Made by a program: the position numbers and the translations under genes. From the NCBI GenBank assembly GCA_030671225.1, contig DAOVAE010000030.1, positions 1-9,293 of the forward strand: a stretch of DNA of 9,293 nucleotides, in the 5' to 3' direction. Shown in pieces: positions 1-6,762 of this stretch. Position 1 is the first letter of the stretch; each line of letters opens with the position of its first letter. Under the pieces are notes generated by a model. That model was given only the letters and a program-made list of their open reading frames with translations, made no database searches and was not told the DNA's origin. Source of the DNA: Desulfobacteraceae bacterium. Its GTDB lineage: Bacteria > Desulfobacterota > Desulfobacteria > Desulfobacterales > UBA11574.

Positions 1-1035
1 AACTGCCATACAAAGGAAATCCATGGCAAGGGCGACAGGCTGACCGTGAAAATTACCACCCAGCAGGAATTCCTGCGACTCCGGAAAAATCAGAGGGTTA
101 TTTGTTGAAGCGTTCATCTCTGTTTCCACCACGTTCTTGACATAAGCAACGGCATCCTTGCTGGCGCCGTGGACCTGAGGGGAACACCTTAAGGTATAGG
201 CGTCCTGGATACGACGACAGTCCTTATGAGAAGTAATTATTTCGCTGTTCTGTGTGATCCGATACATATTATCAGCAACTGCGGCCTGTCCCGGATGCGG
301 TCGAACCTGATGAATTCTTGGGTCAAATTCCATCCGGCTCCCCATGAGAACTTCGAGGCTCATTGCTGCTGCTATATCAATCAGTTTGGAAAGTTCCAAA
401 GCATCATAAACCGCAAGTCCACCGATAGCGGTCATTACCTGGGTGCCGTTTATAAGTGCAAGTCCCTCTGCTGCTTCCAACCGGAGAGGTTTTATACCAC
501 AGCGGTTCAAGGCTTCTAATCCTGATATTCGCCGTCCTTTGTAAAAAGCTTCTCCCTGCCCGATTAGAACCAGGGAAAGGTGGGCTAACGGAACCAGGTC
601 ACCGCTGGCTCCCACAGACCCCTTTTCCGGGACAATCGGGCAGACCCCCTGGTTAAGAAGTGTTATAAGGTGTCGAACGGTTTTCAGACGTATGCCCGAA
701 TACCCTCTTGCCAGGTCCTTGATACGAAGAGCCATGACGGCCCGAACCGTCTCTTCATCGAACACATCCCCTACTCCTGCTGCATGACTCATGAGGATAT
801 TTTTCTGAAGTTGACGCGTGTCTTTTTTGGAGATGGCTACATCGCTAAGGGCACCGAAGCCGGTGGTAACTCCATAAATCGACTTTTCTTCCTGAACCAA
901 TTGTTCGATAAATTTGCGGGCCTTCTTGATCCGCTTTTGAGACCCTTTAGTTAATTGAATTTTTACACCATGTCTTGAAATGTTAGCTAAGTCTTCAAGG
1001 GTCATTCCTTGCATGCCGACAAAGATTTCTTTCAT
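1..1035 (-). CDS. hutH: Histidine ammonia-lyase, 3' end beyond window
   Basis: Histidine ammonia-lyase removes ammonia from L-histidine to give urocanate, the first step of histidine breakdown in the cytoplasm. Reading the minus strand from ATG at 1035 gives 345 uninterrupted codons to the left edge, so roughly the last third of a usual ~510-residue enzyme lies outside. The Ala143-Ser144-Gly145 triad that cyclises into the MIO electrophile is present in GSVGASGDLVPLAH. Also visible are YGVTTGFG with the catalytic Tyr54, SHAAGVG with His84 (Ser-His here favours histidine over tyrosine or phenylalanine as substrate), NGTQ (196-199), YTLRCSPQVHGA (280-291) and TNNPL (311-315). A purine-rich AGGGAAGG at 1042-1049 precedes the start. 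It is transcribed divergently from hutU, with the shared spacer holding the palindromic repeat. Family assignment is firm; the C-terminus is unseen. Confidence 0.96.
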   Translation of the reverse strand, partial: MKEIFVGMQGMTLEDLANISRHGVKIQLTKGSQKRIKKARKFIEQLVQEEKSIYGVTTGFGALSDVAISKKDTRQLQKNILMSHAAGVGDVFDEETVRAVMALRIKDLARGYSGIRLKTVRHLITLLNQGVCPIVPEKGSVGASGDLVPLAHLSLVLIGQGEAFYKGRRISGLEALNRCGIKPLRLEAAEGLALINGTQVMTAIGGLAVYDALELSKLIDIAAAMSLEVLMGSRMEFDPRIHQVRPHPGQAAVADNMYRITQNSEIITSHKDCRRIQDAYTLRCSPQVHGASKDAVAYVKNVVETEMNASTNNPLIFPESQEFLLGGNFHGQPVALAMDFLCMAV

Positions 1036-1113
1036 GATAAACCTTCCCTACTTTTTTCCGTATGTAAAAACAAATTTTGTTGTTGTCTGGAAGTGCTAAC
1101 AATAATATAGTTT

Positions 1114-1160
1114 GATGAATTCGTAAAAAGGTCGCTTTTCCGACTTTTTACAAGACCATC
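1114..1160 (+). repeat. Palindromic repeat element, copy 1
   Basis: A 47-base imperfect inverted repeat starts GATGAATTCGTAAAAAG and ends CTTTTTACAAGACCATC. The outer GATG/CATC and the inner GTAAAAA/TTTTTAC blocks pair, so it can fold into a long hairpin with a short CTTTTC-like loop. A second copy in the same orientation lies at 8383-8429, identical at 42 of 47 positions and equal in length. This copy is flanked directly by ATAGTTT on both sides (1107-1113 and 1161-1167). It resembles REP/MITE-type short mobile repeats in size and shape; that class assignment is inference. Confidence 0.85.
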
Positions 1161-1193
1161 ATAGTTTAGAACAATTATATTATCAAATAAAAA

Positions 1194-1201
1194 GGGAGGG
1201 G
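1194..1201 (+). promoter_or_regulatory. Ribosome binding site of ATG 1208
   Basis: GGGAGGGG is a strong Shine-Dalgarno match placed 8 bases (from its GGGAGG core) before the ATG at 1208. No comparable site precedes the ATG at 1280. This decides that ribosomes most likely load at 1208, not at the start of the long open frame, and makes the in-frame TAA at 1277 significant. Confidence 0.8.
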
Positions 1202-1207
1202 TCTGAA

Positions 1208-1279
1208 ATGGTTCGCAATATTGACATTTCAAAAGCAATGAACATCAAGCTGGAAGATACCCTTAAAGAATTGCCCTAA
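1208..1279 (+). other. Short frame: N-terminus of HutU cut by in-frame TAA
   Basis: ATG at 1208 opens 23 codons (ending in KLEDTLKELP) that stop at TAA 1277-1279; the next base begins the ATG of the long hutU frame in the same reading frame. The peptide reads like the usual N-terminus of long-form urocanases, where a stretch of the type LP-E-x-PEFVEGIRRAP is continuous (from my memory of the family, not a search). Replacing TAA by GAA would give LPEMPEFVEG and one 678-residue protein. So this is either a nonsense mutation, a base-calling error, or an upstream frame coupled to hutU by stop-start reinitiation. A dedicated regulatory leader peptide is possible but less likely, since it has no run of histidine codons. 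Confidence 0.75.
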
Positions 1280-3244
1280 ATGCCTGAATTTGTTGAAGGT
1301 ATTCGAAGGGCGCCCAAAAGGAGTTTTACACTTACTAAACAGGAAACCGAGCTCGCCTTAAAAAATGCATTAAGATATATACCTGAAAAATGGCATAAAA
1401 AATTAGCGCCGGAGTTTTTAGATGAGCTTTTGACAACGGGAAGAGTTTATGGGTATCGCTTCAGGCCGGAAGGAAAAATTTGTGGCATGCCGATCGATAA
1501 ATATAAAGGGAAATGTATTGAAGGAAAAGCATTTCAAGTGATGATCGATAATAATCTGGATTTTGATATAGCACTTTATCCATATGAACTCGTTACTTAC
1601 GGCGAAACAGGCCAGGTCTGTCAGAACTGGATGCAGTACAGGCTCATCAAACTGTACCTGGAAAAGCTGGAACAGCATCAGACACTGGTTGTCGAATCAG
1701 GCCATCCGCTGGGATTGTTCGCATCACCCAAGGAAGCGCCGCGAGCAATTATAACCAATGCACTCATGATCGGTACTTTTAACGATCAAGAGAACTGGAA
1801 CAGGGCCGCTGCATTAGGTGTCGCCAACTACGGCCAGATGACTGCCGGCGGATGGATGTACATCGGTCCCCAGGGAATAGTTCATGGAACTTACAATACA
1901 ATTTTAAATGCAGGGCGAATACAGCTTGAAATACCTCCGGACAGTGATTTAGGAGGCTATCTTTTTGTATCGTCAGGCCTCGGCGGCATGAGCGGAGCGC
2001 AGGGAAAATCTGTAGAGATTGCAAATGGAGTCGGAATTATTGCTGAAGTCGATTATTCAAGAATTCAAACCCGGCATGAACAACAATGGGTCCACGAAAT
2101 TGTCGATGATCCTGGGAAAGCATTTGAATCGGCAAAAAAATACCAGAATAAAAAGCAGGGTATGGCCATTGCTTTTTATGGCAATATCGTTGACCTGCTT
2201 GAATACGCAGTAAAACATGAAAAGAAAATTGATCTTTTAACAGACCAGACCTCTTGCCATGCTGTTTATGACGGCGGGTATTGCCCTCAGGGTTTAACAT
2301 TTGAGCAGCGTACTGAACTACTTAAAAAAGATCCTGAAAATTTCAAAGAATATGTTAACACGTCTTTAATTCGCCATTATGAATTAATCAAAACTCTTGT
2401 GGATAGAGGTGTTTATTTTTTTGACTATGGGAACAGCTTTTTGAAGGCTGTATTTGATGCCGGTGTTAAAGAAATCTGTAAGAATGGTGAAAATCCCATG
2501 GATGGCTTTATTTTCCCATCCTATGTCGAAGATATAATGGGACCATTGCTATTTGATTATGGTTACGGTCCGTTTCGGTGGGTTTGTCTCAGCGGAAAAA
2601 AACAGGACCTGTTGAAGACAGATATTGCTGCCATGGAATGTATCGATCCAAATAGAAGATACCAGGATAGAGATAATTACGAATGGATGAAAGATGCTGA
2701 CAAAAACGATCTTGTCGTCGGGACTCAGGCCAGAATATTATATCAGGATGCAATGGGCAGAATGAATATCGCTTTGAGATTCAACGAGATGGTCGGAAAT
2801 GGAGAAATCGGGCCTGTCATGCTGGGAAGAGATCATCACGATACCGGTGGGACCGACTCACCTTTCAGGGAAACAGCAAACATAAAAGACGGCAGTAACA
2901 TCATGGCGGATATGGCAACCCATTGTTTTGCCGGGAATGCTGCCAGAGGTATGAGTCTGATTGCCCTGCACAACGGCGGCGGCGTAGGAATCGGCAATGC
3001 GATAAACGGAGGTTTCGGACTTGTCCTTGACGGAAGTGATAGAGTCAATAATATCATTAAAAACGCAATACCATGGGATGTTATGGGAGGTGTTGCAAGG
3101 CGCGCATGGGCGAGAAATGAAAATTCCATTGAGACCAGCATAAATTATAATAAAACAAGAAAAGGAACAGATCATATTACACTCCCGTTTATACCTGATG
3201 AAAATCTGATAAAGGATCTAGTGGCCGATACATTTGAAAAGTAA
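1280..3244 (+). CDS. hutU: Urocanate hydratase, long form
   Basis: Urocanase adds water to urocanate using tightly bound NAD+, giving imidazolone propionate. The 654-residue frame (678 with the segment from 1208) is longer than the ~555-residue classical enzyme and fits the long anaerobe-type branch. Family motifs in order: YGQMTAGGWMYIGPQG (184-199), the NAD-binding GLGGMSGAQ (233-241), TDQTSCHAVYDGG (321-333), GPFRWVCLSG (430-439), RDHHDTGGTDSPFRET (517-532) and HNGGGVGIG (564-572). At the place where classical enzymes have the active-site cysteine (PLFC-x-G-x-GPFRW) this protein has Asp426 (LLFDYGYGPFRW). The gene lacks its own ribosome binding site at 1280 and directly abuts the TAA of an in-frame upstream segment. 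It is followed 14 bases later by the formimidoyltransferase gene, so they are probably one operon. Function is firm; the start is uncertain. Confidence 0.93.
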   Translation: MPEFVEGIRRAPKRSFTLTKQETELALKNALRYIPEKWHKKLAPEFLDELLTTGRVYGYRFRPEGKICGMPIDKYKGKCIEGKAFQVMIDNNLDFDIALYPYELVTYGETGQVCQNWMQYRLIKLYLEKLEQHQTLVVESGHPLGLFASPKEAPRAIITNALMIGTFNDQENWNRAAALGVANYGQMTAGGWMYIGPQGIVHGTYNTILNAGRIQLEIPPDSDLGGYLFVSSGLGGMSGAQGKSVEIANGVGIIAEVDYSRIQTRHEQQWVHEIVDDPGKAFESAKKYQNKKQGMAIAFYGNIVDLLEYAVKHEKKIDLLTDQTSCHAVYDGGYCPQGLTFEQRTELLKKDPENFKEYVNTSLIRHYELIKTLVDRGVYFFDYGNSFLKAVFDAGVKEICKNGENPMDGFIFPSYVEDIMGPLLFDYGYGPFRWVCLSGKKQDLLKTDIAAMECIDPNRRYQDRDNYEWMKDADKNDLVVGTQARILYQDAMGRMNIALRFNEMVGNGEIGPVMLGRDHHDTGGTDSPFRETANIKDGSNIMADMATHCFAGNAARGMSLIALHNGGGVGIGNAINGGFGLVLDGSDRVNNIIKNAIPWDVMGGVARRAWARNENSIETSINYNKTRKGTDHITLPFIPDENLIKDLVADTFEK

Positions 3245-3258
3245 AAAGGAATAAAACC

Positions 3259-4167
3259 ATGTCAGGCATAAAAAAAATCATCGAGTGCGTACCGAATTTC
3301 AGTGAAGGCAGAAATTTGAAAAAAATAGAAATAATCGTAAATTCTTTTCGAGGAAAAGAGGGTGTCAAACTTCTGGATTATCAGAGTGATATGGATCATA
3401 ACAGGATGGTCGTAACCGTTGTGGGAGAGCCTACCCCTTTAAAAACTGCCCTGATAGAGGCCATGGGCTCAGCCATCGAGGTCATCGATATGGCTAAGCA
3501 TAAAGGACAACATCCGAGAATGGGCGCAATAGACGTGGTTCCATTTATCCCTGTCAAAAATGTTTCCATGACAGAAGCAGTGGATATCTCAAGAAAATTC
3601 GCCAAAGAAGTATCTGAAAAATATAATTTGCCTGTATTTTTATATGAAGAATCCGCCGGACGGCCGGAAAGACGGAACCTTGCTGATATCAGAAAAGGCC
3701 AGTTTGAAGCTATGGCGGATAAAATTAAACAGCCGGAATGGAAACCTGATTTTGGACCCGCAGAAATCCATCCGACTGCCGGTGTAACGGCTGTGGGCGC
3801 CAGAATGCCATTGGTTGCCTTTAATGTGAATTTAGATACAGACGACCTAACAATCGCCAATGATATCGCTAAAAAAGTCCGTCAAATCAGCGGGGGGTTA
3901 CGATATTGTAAAGGCATCGGCGTAGAATTAAAAGAAAGAGGTATTGTCCAGGTTTCAATGAATATGACGGATTACACGAAAACGGCCCTTTACAGATCAT
4001 TTGAACTCATTAAAATGGAAGCAAAAAGATATGGCGTAAATGTTGTCGGCAGCGAAATCATCGGCCTCGTGCCCATGGAAGCATTAATGGATACGGCTGT
4101 CTATTATCTTGGCATCGAAAATTTTTCCATGGAGCAGGTACTTGAAGCCAGGATCATGGAGTTTTGA
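3259..4167 (+). CDS. ftcD: Glutamate formimidoyltransferase (stand-alone)
   Basis: This enzyme passes the formimino group of N-formimino-glutamate to tetrahydrofolate, yielding glutamate and 5-formimino-THF, the last histidine-specific step. The 302-residue protein matches the transferase half of animal FTCD from its first residues (IECVPNFSEGRN, 8-19), through HKGQHPRMGAIDVVPFIPV (81-99) with the catalytic histidine at His85, to the DFGP (about 154-157) and GARMPLVAFNVNL segments. The cyclodeaminase half found in mammalian FTCD is absent, as is common in bacteria that encode that activity as a separate gene (FchA); none is seen in this window. AAAAGGA at 3244-3250 lies 8 bases before the ATG. 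It sits between hutU and hutI, 14 and 25 bases from them, as part of one probable operon. Confidence 0.95.
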   Translation: MSGIKKIIECVPNFSEGRNLKKIEIIVNSFRGKEGVKLLDYQSDMDHNRMVVTVVGEPTPLKTALIEAMGSAIEVIDMAKHKGQHPRMGAIDVVPFIPVKNVSMTEAVDISRKFAKEVSEKYNLPVFLYEESAGRPERRNLADIRKGQFEAMADKIKQPEWKPDFGPAEIHPTAGVTAVGARMPLVAFNVNLDTDDLTIANDIAKKVRQISGGLRYCKGIGVELKERGIVQVSMNMTDYTKTALYRSFELIKMEAKRYGVNVVGSEIIGLVPMEALMDTAVYYLGIENFSMEQVLEARIMEF

Positions 4168-4192
4168 AAGGGCATCATAGGAGAAAAAACCC

Positions 4193-5464
4193 ATGAACGG
4201 AAATGTAATTATCAAAAACGCCTCACAGCTGGTTACCTGCAGCGGTTTTAAAGCAAAACAGGGAAAAGAGATGTCCGATCTGCACGTTGTTGAAGACGGC
4301 ACTGTGGTTATAGAAGAGGGTATTATAAAGGCAGTGGGAAAAACAGAAGATGTTTTAACCGGTTTTGATAAAGCTGATGTTTATGCGAGAGGGTTTGATA
4401 TCATAGATGCCGCGGGCAAGGCGGTTTTGCCTGGGTTTGTTGATTCTCATACACATTTTGTTTTCGCCGGCTACAGGGCTGAAGAGTTTTCCTGGAGACT
4501 GCGCGGTGACAGTTACATGGATATCATGAAAAGAGGCGGAGGTATTTTCAATACTGTTAAGGCAACAAGAGCGGCTAATAAAGAAGAATTGATCGAAACA
4601 GGAGCAAATCGATTAGATTCGATGGTATCATTTGGCGTGACAACTGTTGAGGGAAAAAGCGGCTATGGTTTAGATCACAGTACAGAAATAAAACAGCTGG
4701 AAGTAATGAAGGAATTAAACAACCGTCATCCTGTCGACATCGTTCCAACATTTCTGGGCGCCCATGCAGTTCCCGGGGATTATAAAGGAAGAGAAGATGC
4801 ATATATCGACTATTTAATCGAAAGAGTAATGCCCGAAGTTGCGGATCGAGATCTTGCAAAATTTTGTGATGTCTTTTGTGAAAAGAATGTCTTTTCAGTG
4901 CAGCAGTCGAGACGACTGTTATTAAAGGCAAAAGAAAACGGCTTGAAAATAAAGATTCATGCAGACGAAATTGAGCAGTTAGGCGGGGCTGAATTGGCTG
5001 CTGAGATCGGCGCTGTTTCGGCAGATCACCTACTTCAGGCTTCTGATAAAGGGATAATCGATATTGCCGAAGCGGGTGTTGTTGCTACATTACTTCCAGG
5101 AACGGCATTTTGTTTAAAAGAACCTTGCGCAAAGGGGCGATACATGATTGATATGAATTGTGCGGTTGCTCTTGCAACAGACTTAAATCCCGGAAGCTGC
5201 TTTTCAGAATCAATACCTTTGATTTTTGCACTGGCCACACTCTATATGAACATAAGCATAGAGGAGGCAATTACAGCATTAACCATAAACGGTGCATCAG
5301 CGCTCGACAGGGCAGGTACAATTGGAAGCCTGGATGTCGGAAAGATTGGGGATGTGATCATACTTGAGTATCCGTCATATAAATTCATTCCTTATCATAT
5401 CGCAATAAGTACCGTTGAAAAAGTAATTAAAAAAGGGGAGCTGATATTTGACAGAGAAAAATAA
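4193..5464 (+). CDS. hutI: Imidazolonepropionase
   Basis: HutI is a metal-dependent amidohydrolase that opens the ring of 4-imidazolone-5-propionate to N-formimino-L-glutamate, feeding the preceding formimidoyltransferase. The 423 residues fit the family (~410-420). The metal ligands are all visible: His86 and His88 in GFVDSHTHF, His256 in IHADEIE, and Asp330 in ATDLNPGSC. The catalytic helpers Glu259 and His279 (SADHLL) are present, as are GRGGGI-like RGGGIFNTV (115-123) and the C-terminal G-x-L-x-x-GK-x-GD-x-x-x-L segment near 378-392 that rebuilds the beta-sandwich domain. AGGAGA at 4179-4184 gives good spacing to the ATG. It is the last gene of the plus-strand hut operon; no clear terminator follows within the next 118 bases. 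Confidence 0.96.
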   Translation: MNGNVIIKNASQLVTCSGFKAKQGKEMSDLHVVEDGTVVIEEGIIKAVGKTEDVLTGFDKADVYARGFDIIDAAGKAVLPGFVDSHTHFVFAGYRAEEFSWRLRGDSYMDIMKRGGGIFNTVKATRAANKEELIETGANRLDSMVSFGVTTVEGKSGYGLDHSTEIKQLEVMKELNNRHPVDIVPTFLGAHAVPGDYKGREDAYIDYLIERVMPEVADRDLAKFCDVFCEKNVFSVQQSRRLLLKAKENGLKIKIHADEIEQLGGAELAAEIGAVSADHLLQASDKGIIDIAEAGVVATLLPGTAFCLKEPCAKGRYMIDMNCAVALATDLNPGSCFSESIPLIFALATLYMNISIEEAITALTINGASALDRAGTIGSLDVGKIGDVIILEYPSYKFIPYHIAISTVEKVIKKGELIFDREK

Positions 5465-5522
5465 GAACGGCTTTGTGGCTGGCCATAAGCATTCAAGTAT
5501 TGATGGAAGATTGTGTTATGAA

Positions 5523-5557
5523 TCTAACCTTGAACCATGAACTTTGAACCGTGAACG
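5523..5557 (+). repeat. Seven-base tandem repeat (NTGAACN)
   Basis: Four consecutive heptamers, TTGAACC, ATGAACT, TTGAACC and GTGAACG, run from 5530 to 5557. A decayed fifth unit, TCTAACC, sits just before them at 5523-5529. The core TGAAC is unchanged in all four. It lies between hutI and the SEC-C gene, 26 bases before the latter's start codon. It could be a simple slippage tract or a set of direct-repeat binding sites; the sequence alone does not decide. Confidence 0.75.
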
Positions 5558-5582
5558 ATTACTATTTACTTAAGGTGAAAAG

Positions 5583-5870
5583 ATGGGAAAAATATTTAAT
5601 GGTAAAAAGACGGCAAGATTGGGTACTGAAATGAAGCCCGCTGTTGTTAATGTGCAAACAGAAGAAAGATTGAAAGAAGTAGCGTCAATATTTGAAGAAA
5701 ACGGTTGGAAATATACAATTGAATTGGAACCGGAAAAACCGGAGGATACTACCGATTTAGAAAGATTGTTGAATCCAACAAAACCAAAGATAGCCGAAAA
5801 GAAAGTTGGACGCAACGAGCCCTGTCCATGTGGAAGCGGAAAAAAGTATAAAACATGCTGTGGCAAATAA
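5583..5870 (+). CDS. Small SEC-C motif protein
   Basis: This 95-residue protein ends in a SEC-C zinc motif: [17 protein letters not shown] with Cys81, Cys83, Cys92 and Cys93, the pattern CxC-x8-CC that also ends many SecA proteins and binds one zinc ion. The first ~65 residues are a small basic-to-acidic segment with a [25 protein letters not shown] helix (about 18-40) and a short strand KYTIELEP. The layout recalls the short SWIM/SEC-C family sometimes labelled PBPRA1643, but I give that from memory only. AAGGTG at 5572-5577 supports this start. No signal peptide or membrane segment is seen. Its partner and role are unknown; it is 118 bases after hutI, so co-transcription with the hut genes is possible but not shown. 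Confidence 0.85.
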   Translation: MGKIFNGKKTARLGTEMKPAVVNVQTEERLKEVASIFEENGWKYTIELEPEKPEDTTDLERLLNPTKPKIAEKKVGRNEPCPCGSGKKYKTCCGK

Positions 5871-5940
5871 GGCTATTTTATATTCCAGAAGTTTAGCCTG
5901 CGCATAACCTCCTGCTTCACGCTTGCCATTTTCGCTTTTC

Positions 5941-5975
5941 ACCTAAATCCTGCAAGTTTTAGGTTTTAAGTTTCA
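5941..5975 (+). terminator. Possible weak terminator between convergent genes
   Basis: A perfect 7-base stem ACCTAAA (5941-5947) and TTTAGGT (5958-5964) with a 10-base loop is followed on the plus strand by TTTAAGTTT. It lies at the end of the spacer between the SEC-C gene and the convergent tatD, right beside the tatD stop. The stem is AT-rich and the T run is broken, so it is at best a weak terminator for the plus-strand transcript. Confidence 0.3.
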
Positions 5976-6748
5976 ATTCCATACAGGCGACAGGTGTTAT
6001 CCCATACTTTGGCTGACAGATGCTCGGGATCTTCTTCTCTTATCTTAGCCAGTTTAAGCAAAACCGTGCGCACAAAAGCCGGTTCATTCCGTCTTGAGTG
6101 GTTTTTTTCTGGTGCAGGTGTCAGATAGGGTGCATCGGTTTCAACCAGGATACGTTCCACAGGAATAGAAGGTACAAGCTTGCGCAAATCCGCTCCACGT
6201 ACTTTTATGGTAACTGTGCCGGTAATTCCGATATAAAGACCTAGGTCAAGATACTGTTTCAGCTCAGTATTATTTCCGCTGAAGCAGTGTATCACCCCAT
6301 TTTTTCCCTTTTTGAAATACGTTTTAAGGATTTCGATTAAACGGCCGTTGCTGTCACGCTCATGAAAAATAACAGGAAGATCGAGTTCAGAGGCAATCTC
6401 AAGCTGCCGGACAAGCCACTTTTCCTGGATATCTCTTGGTGAAAACATCCGGTTAAAATCGAGTCCGATCTCTCCCCATGCACGTACCCTGGAGTTTTCC
6501 GCAAGTTTTTTAAGAGTTTCGAGCGTCGCTTCATTACAGTCTTTGGCATCATGAGGATGAATTCCGACCGAGGCATACAAACCGGGAAGGGATTTAGCCA
6601 GGGAAACGGCTTTGATGGAACGCCGTCTGGTTGTTCCCACGATCATTGCCGCAGCAACACCGGCGTCATGCATACGCTTGACAACCTCTTGGATATCGCT
6701 GTTATATATCCGGTCATCAAGATGGCAGTGACTGTCAAACAGTTTCAT
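5966..6748 (-). CDS. tatD: TatD-family metal-dependent hydrolase/DNase
   Basis: TatD proteins are metal-dependent TIM-barrel hydrolases with 3'-5' exonuclease or DNase activity, acting in the cytoplasm in DNA repair or turnover. The 260 residues match the family length. Metal ligands can be read off in order: His7 and His9 (DSHCHLD), Glu93 (WGEIGLDF), His129 (VIFHERD), His154 (VIHCFSG) and Asp205 (VETDAPYLTP). RRNEPAFV (219-226) is the usual C-terminal signature. The start is fixed by the need for His7/His9 and by an in-frame stop 24 bases upstream. There is no Shine-Dalgarno sequence before it; the start lies 14 bases after the serA stop, so translational coupling to serA is likely. Which member of the family (TatD, YcfH, YjjV) it is cannot be settled here. 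Confidence 0.93.
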   Translation of the reverse strand: MKLFDSHCHLDDRIYNSDIQEVVKRMHDAGVAAAMIVGTTRRRSIKAVSLAKSLPGLYASVGIHPHDAKDCNEATLETLKKLAENSRVRAWGEIGLDFNRMFSPRDIQEKWLVRQLEIASELDLPVIFHERDSNGRLIEILKTYFKKGKNGVIHCFSGNNTELKQYLDLGLYIGITGTVTIKVRGADLRKLVPSIPVERILVETDAPYLTPAPEKNHSRRNEPAFVRTVLLKLAKIREEDPEHLSAKVWDNTCRLYGIET

Positions 6749-6762
6749 TATAGTAGCCCGGG

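Larger units (their letters stand above)
1036..1207. promoter_or_regulatory. Divergent hutH/hutU spacer
   Basis: This 172-base AT-rich spacer must hold the start signals for hutH (leftward) and hutU (rightward). Seen directly: a 13-base dyad AACAAA-T-TTTGTT at 1069-1081, a 47-base palindromic repeat at 1114-1160, and a strong ribosome binding site at 1194-1201. For hutU, AATAAT at 1101-1106 (5 of 6 to the sigma-70 -10 box) with TTGTTG 18 bases upstream at 1077-1082 is a weak promoter candidate, which would put the palindrome at the very 5' end of the transcript. For hutH, TTGTTA and CAAAAT spaced by 17 bases on the minus strand are equally weak. No regulator gene for the cluster is seen in the window. 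Confidence 0.4.

Noticed and set aside
226..954. Three plus-strand frames of 66-97 codons across 226-954
   Set aside because: All lie antisense to the continuous hutH frame, which carries clear catalytic motifs; they have no recognisable domain.
1032..1238. Minus-strand frame of 68 codons
   Set aside because: It overlaps the hutH start, the palindromic repeat and the antisense of the hutU N-terminal segment; no domain and no good ribosome site.
1208..1279. UAA reassigned to an amino acid
   Set aside because: Other genes in the window end normally at TAA (hutU itself, tatD), so code reassignment is not supported.
3396..3860. Minus-strand 154-codon frame
   Set aside because: Shadow of the formimidoyltransferase gene, whose sense-frame motifs are unmistakable.
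5465..5500. Terminator after hutI around TGGCTGGCCA
   Set aside because: The pairing is short and mismatched and no T run follows.
1208..5870. Apparent lower GC of the plus-strand block as a sign of transfer
   Set aside because: Hand-counted 60-base rows vary too widely inside the block (about 20 to 37 G+C per row) to support a boundary without a full computation.
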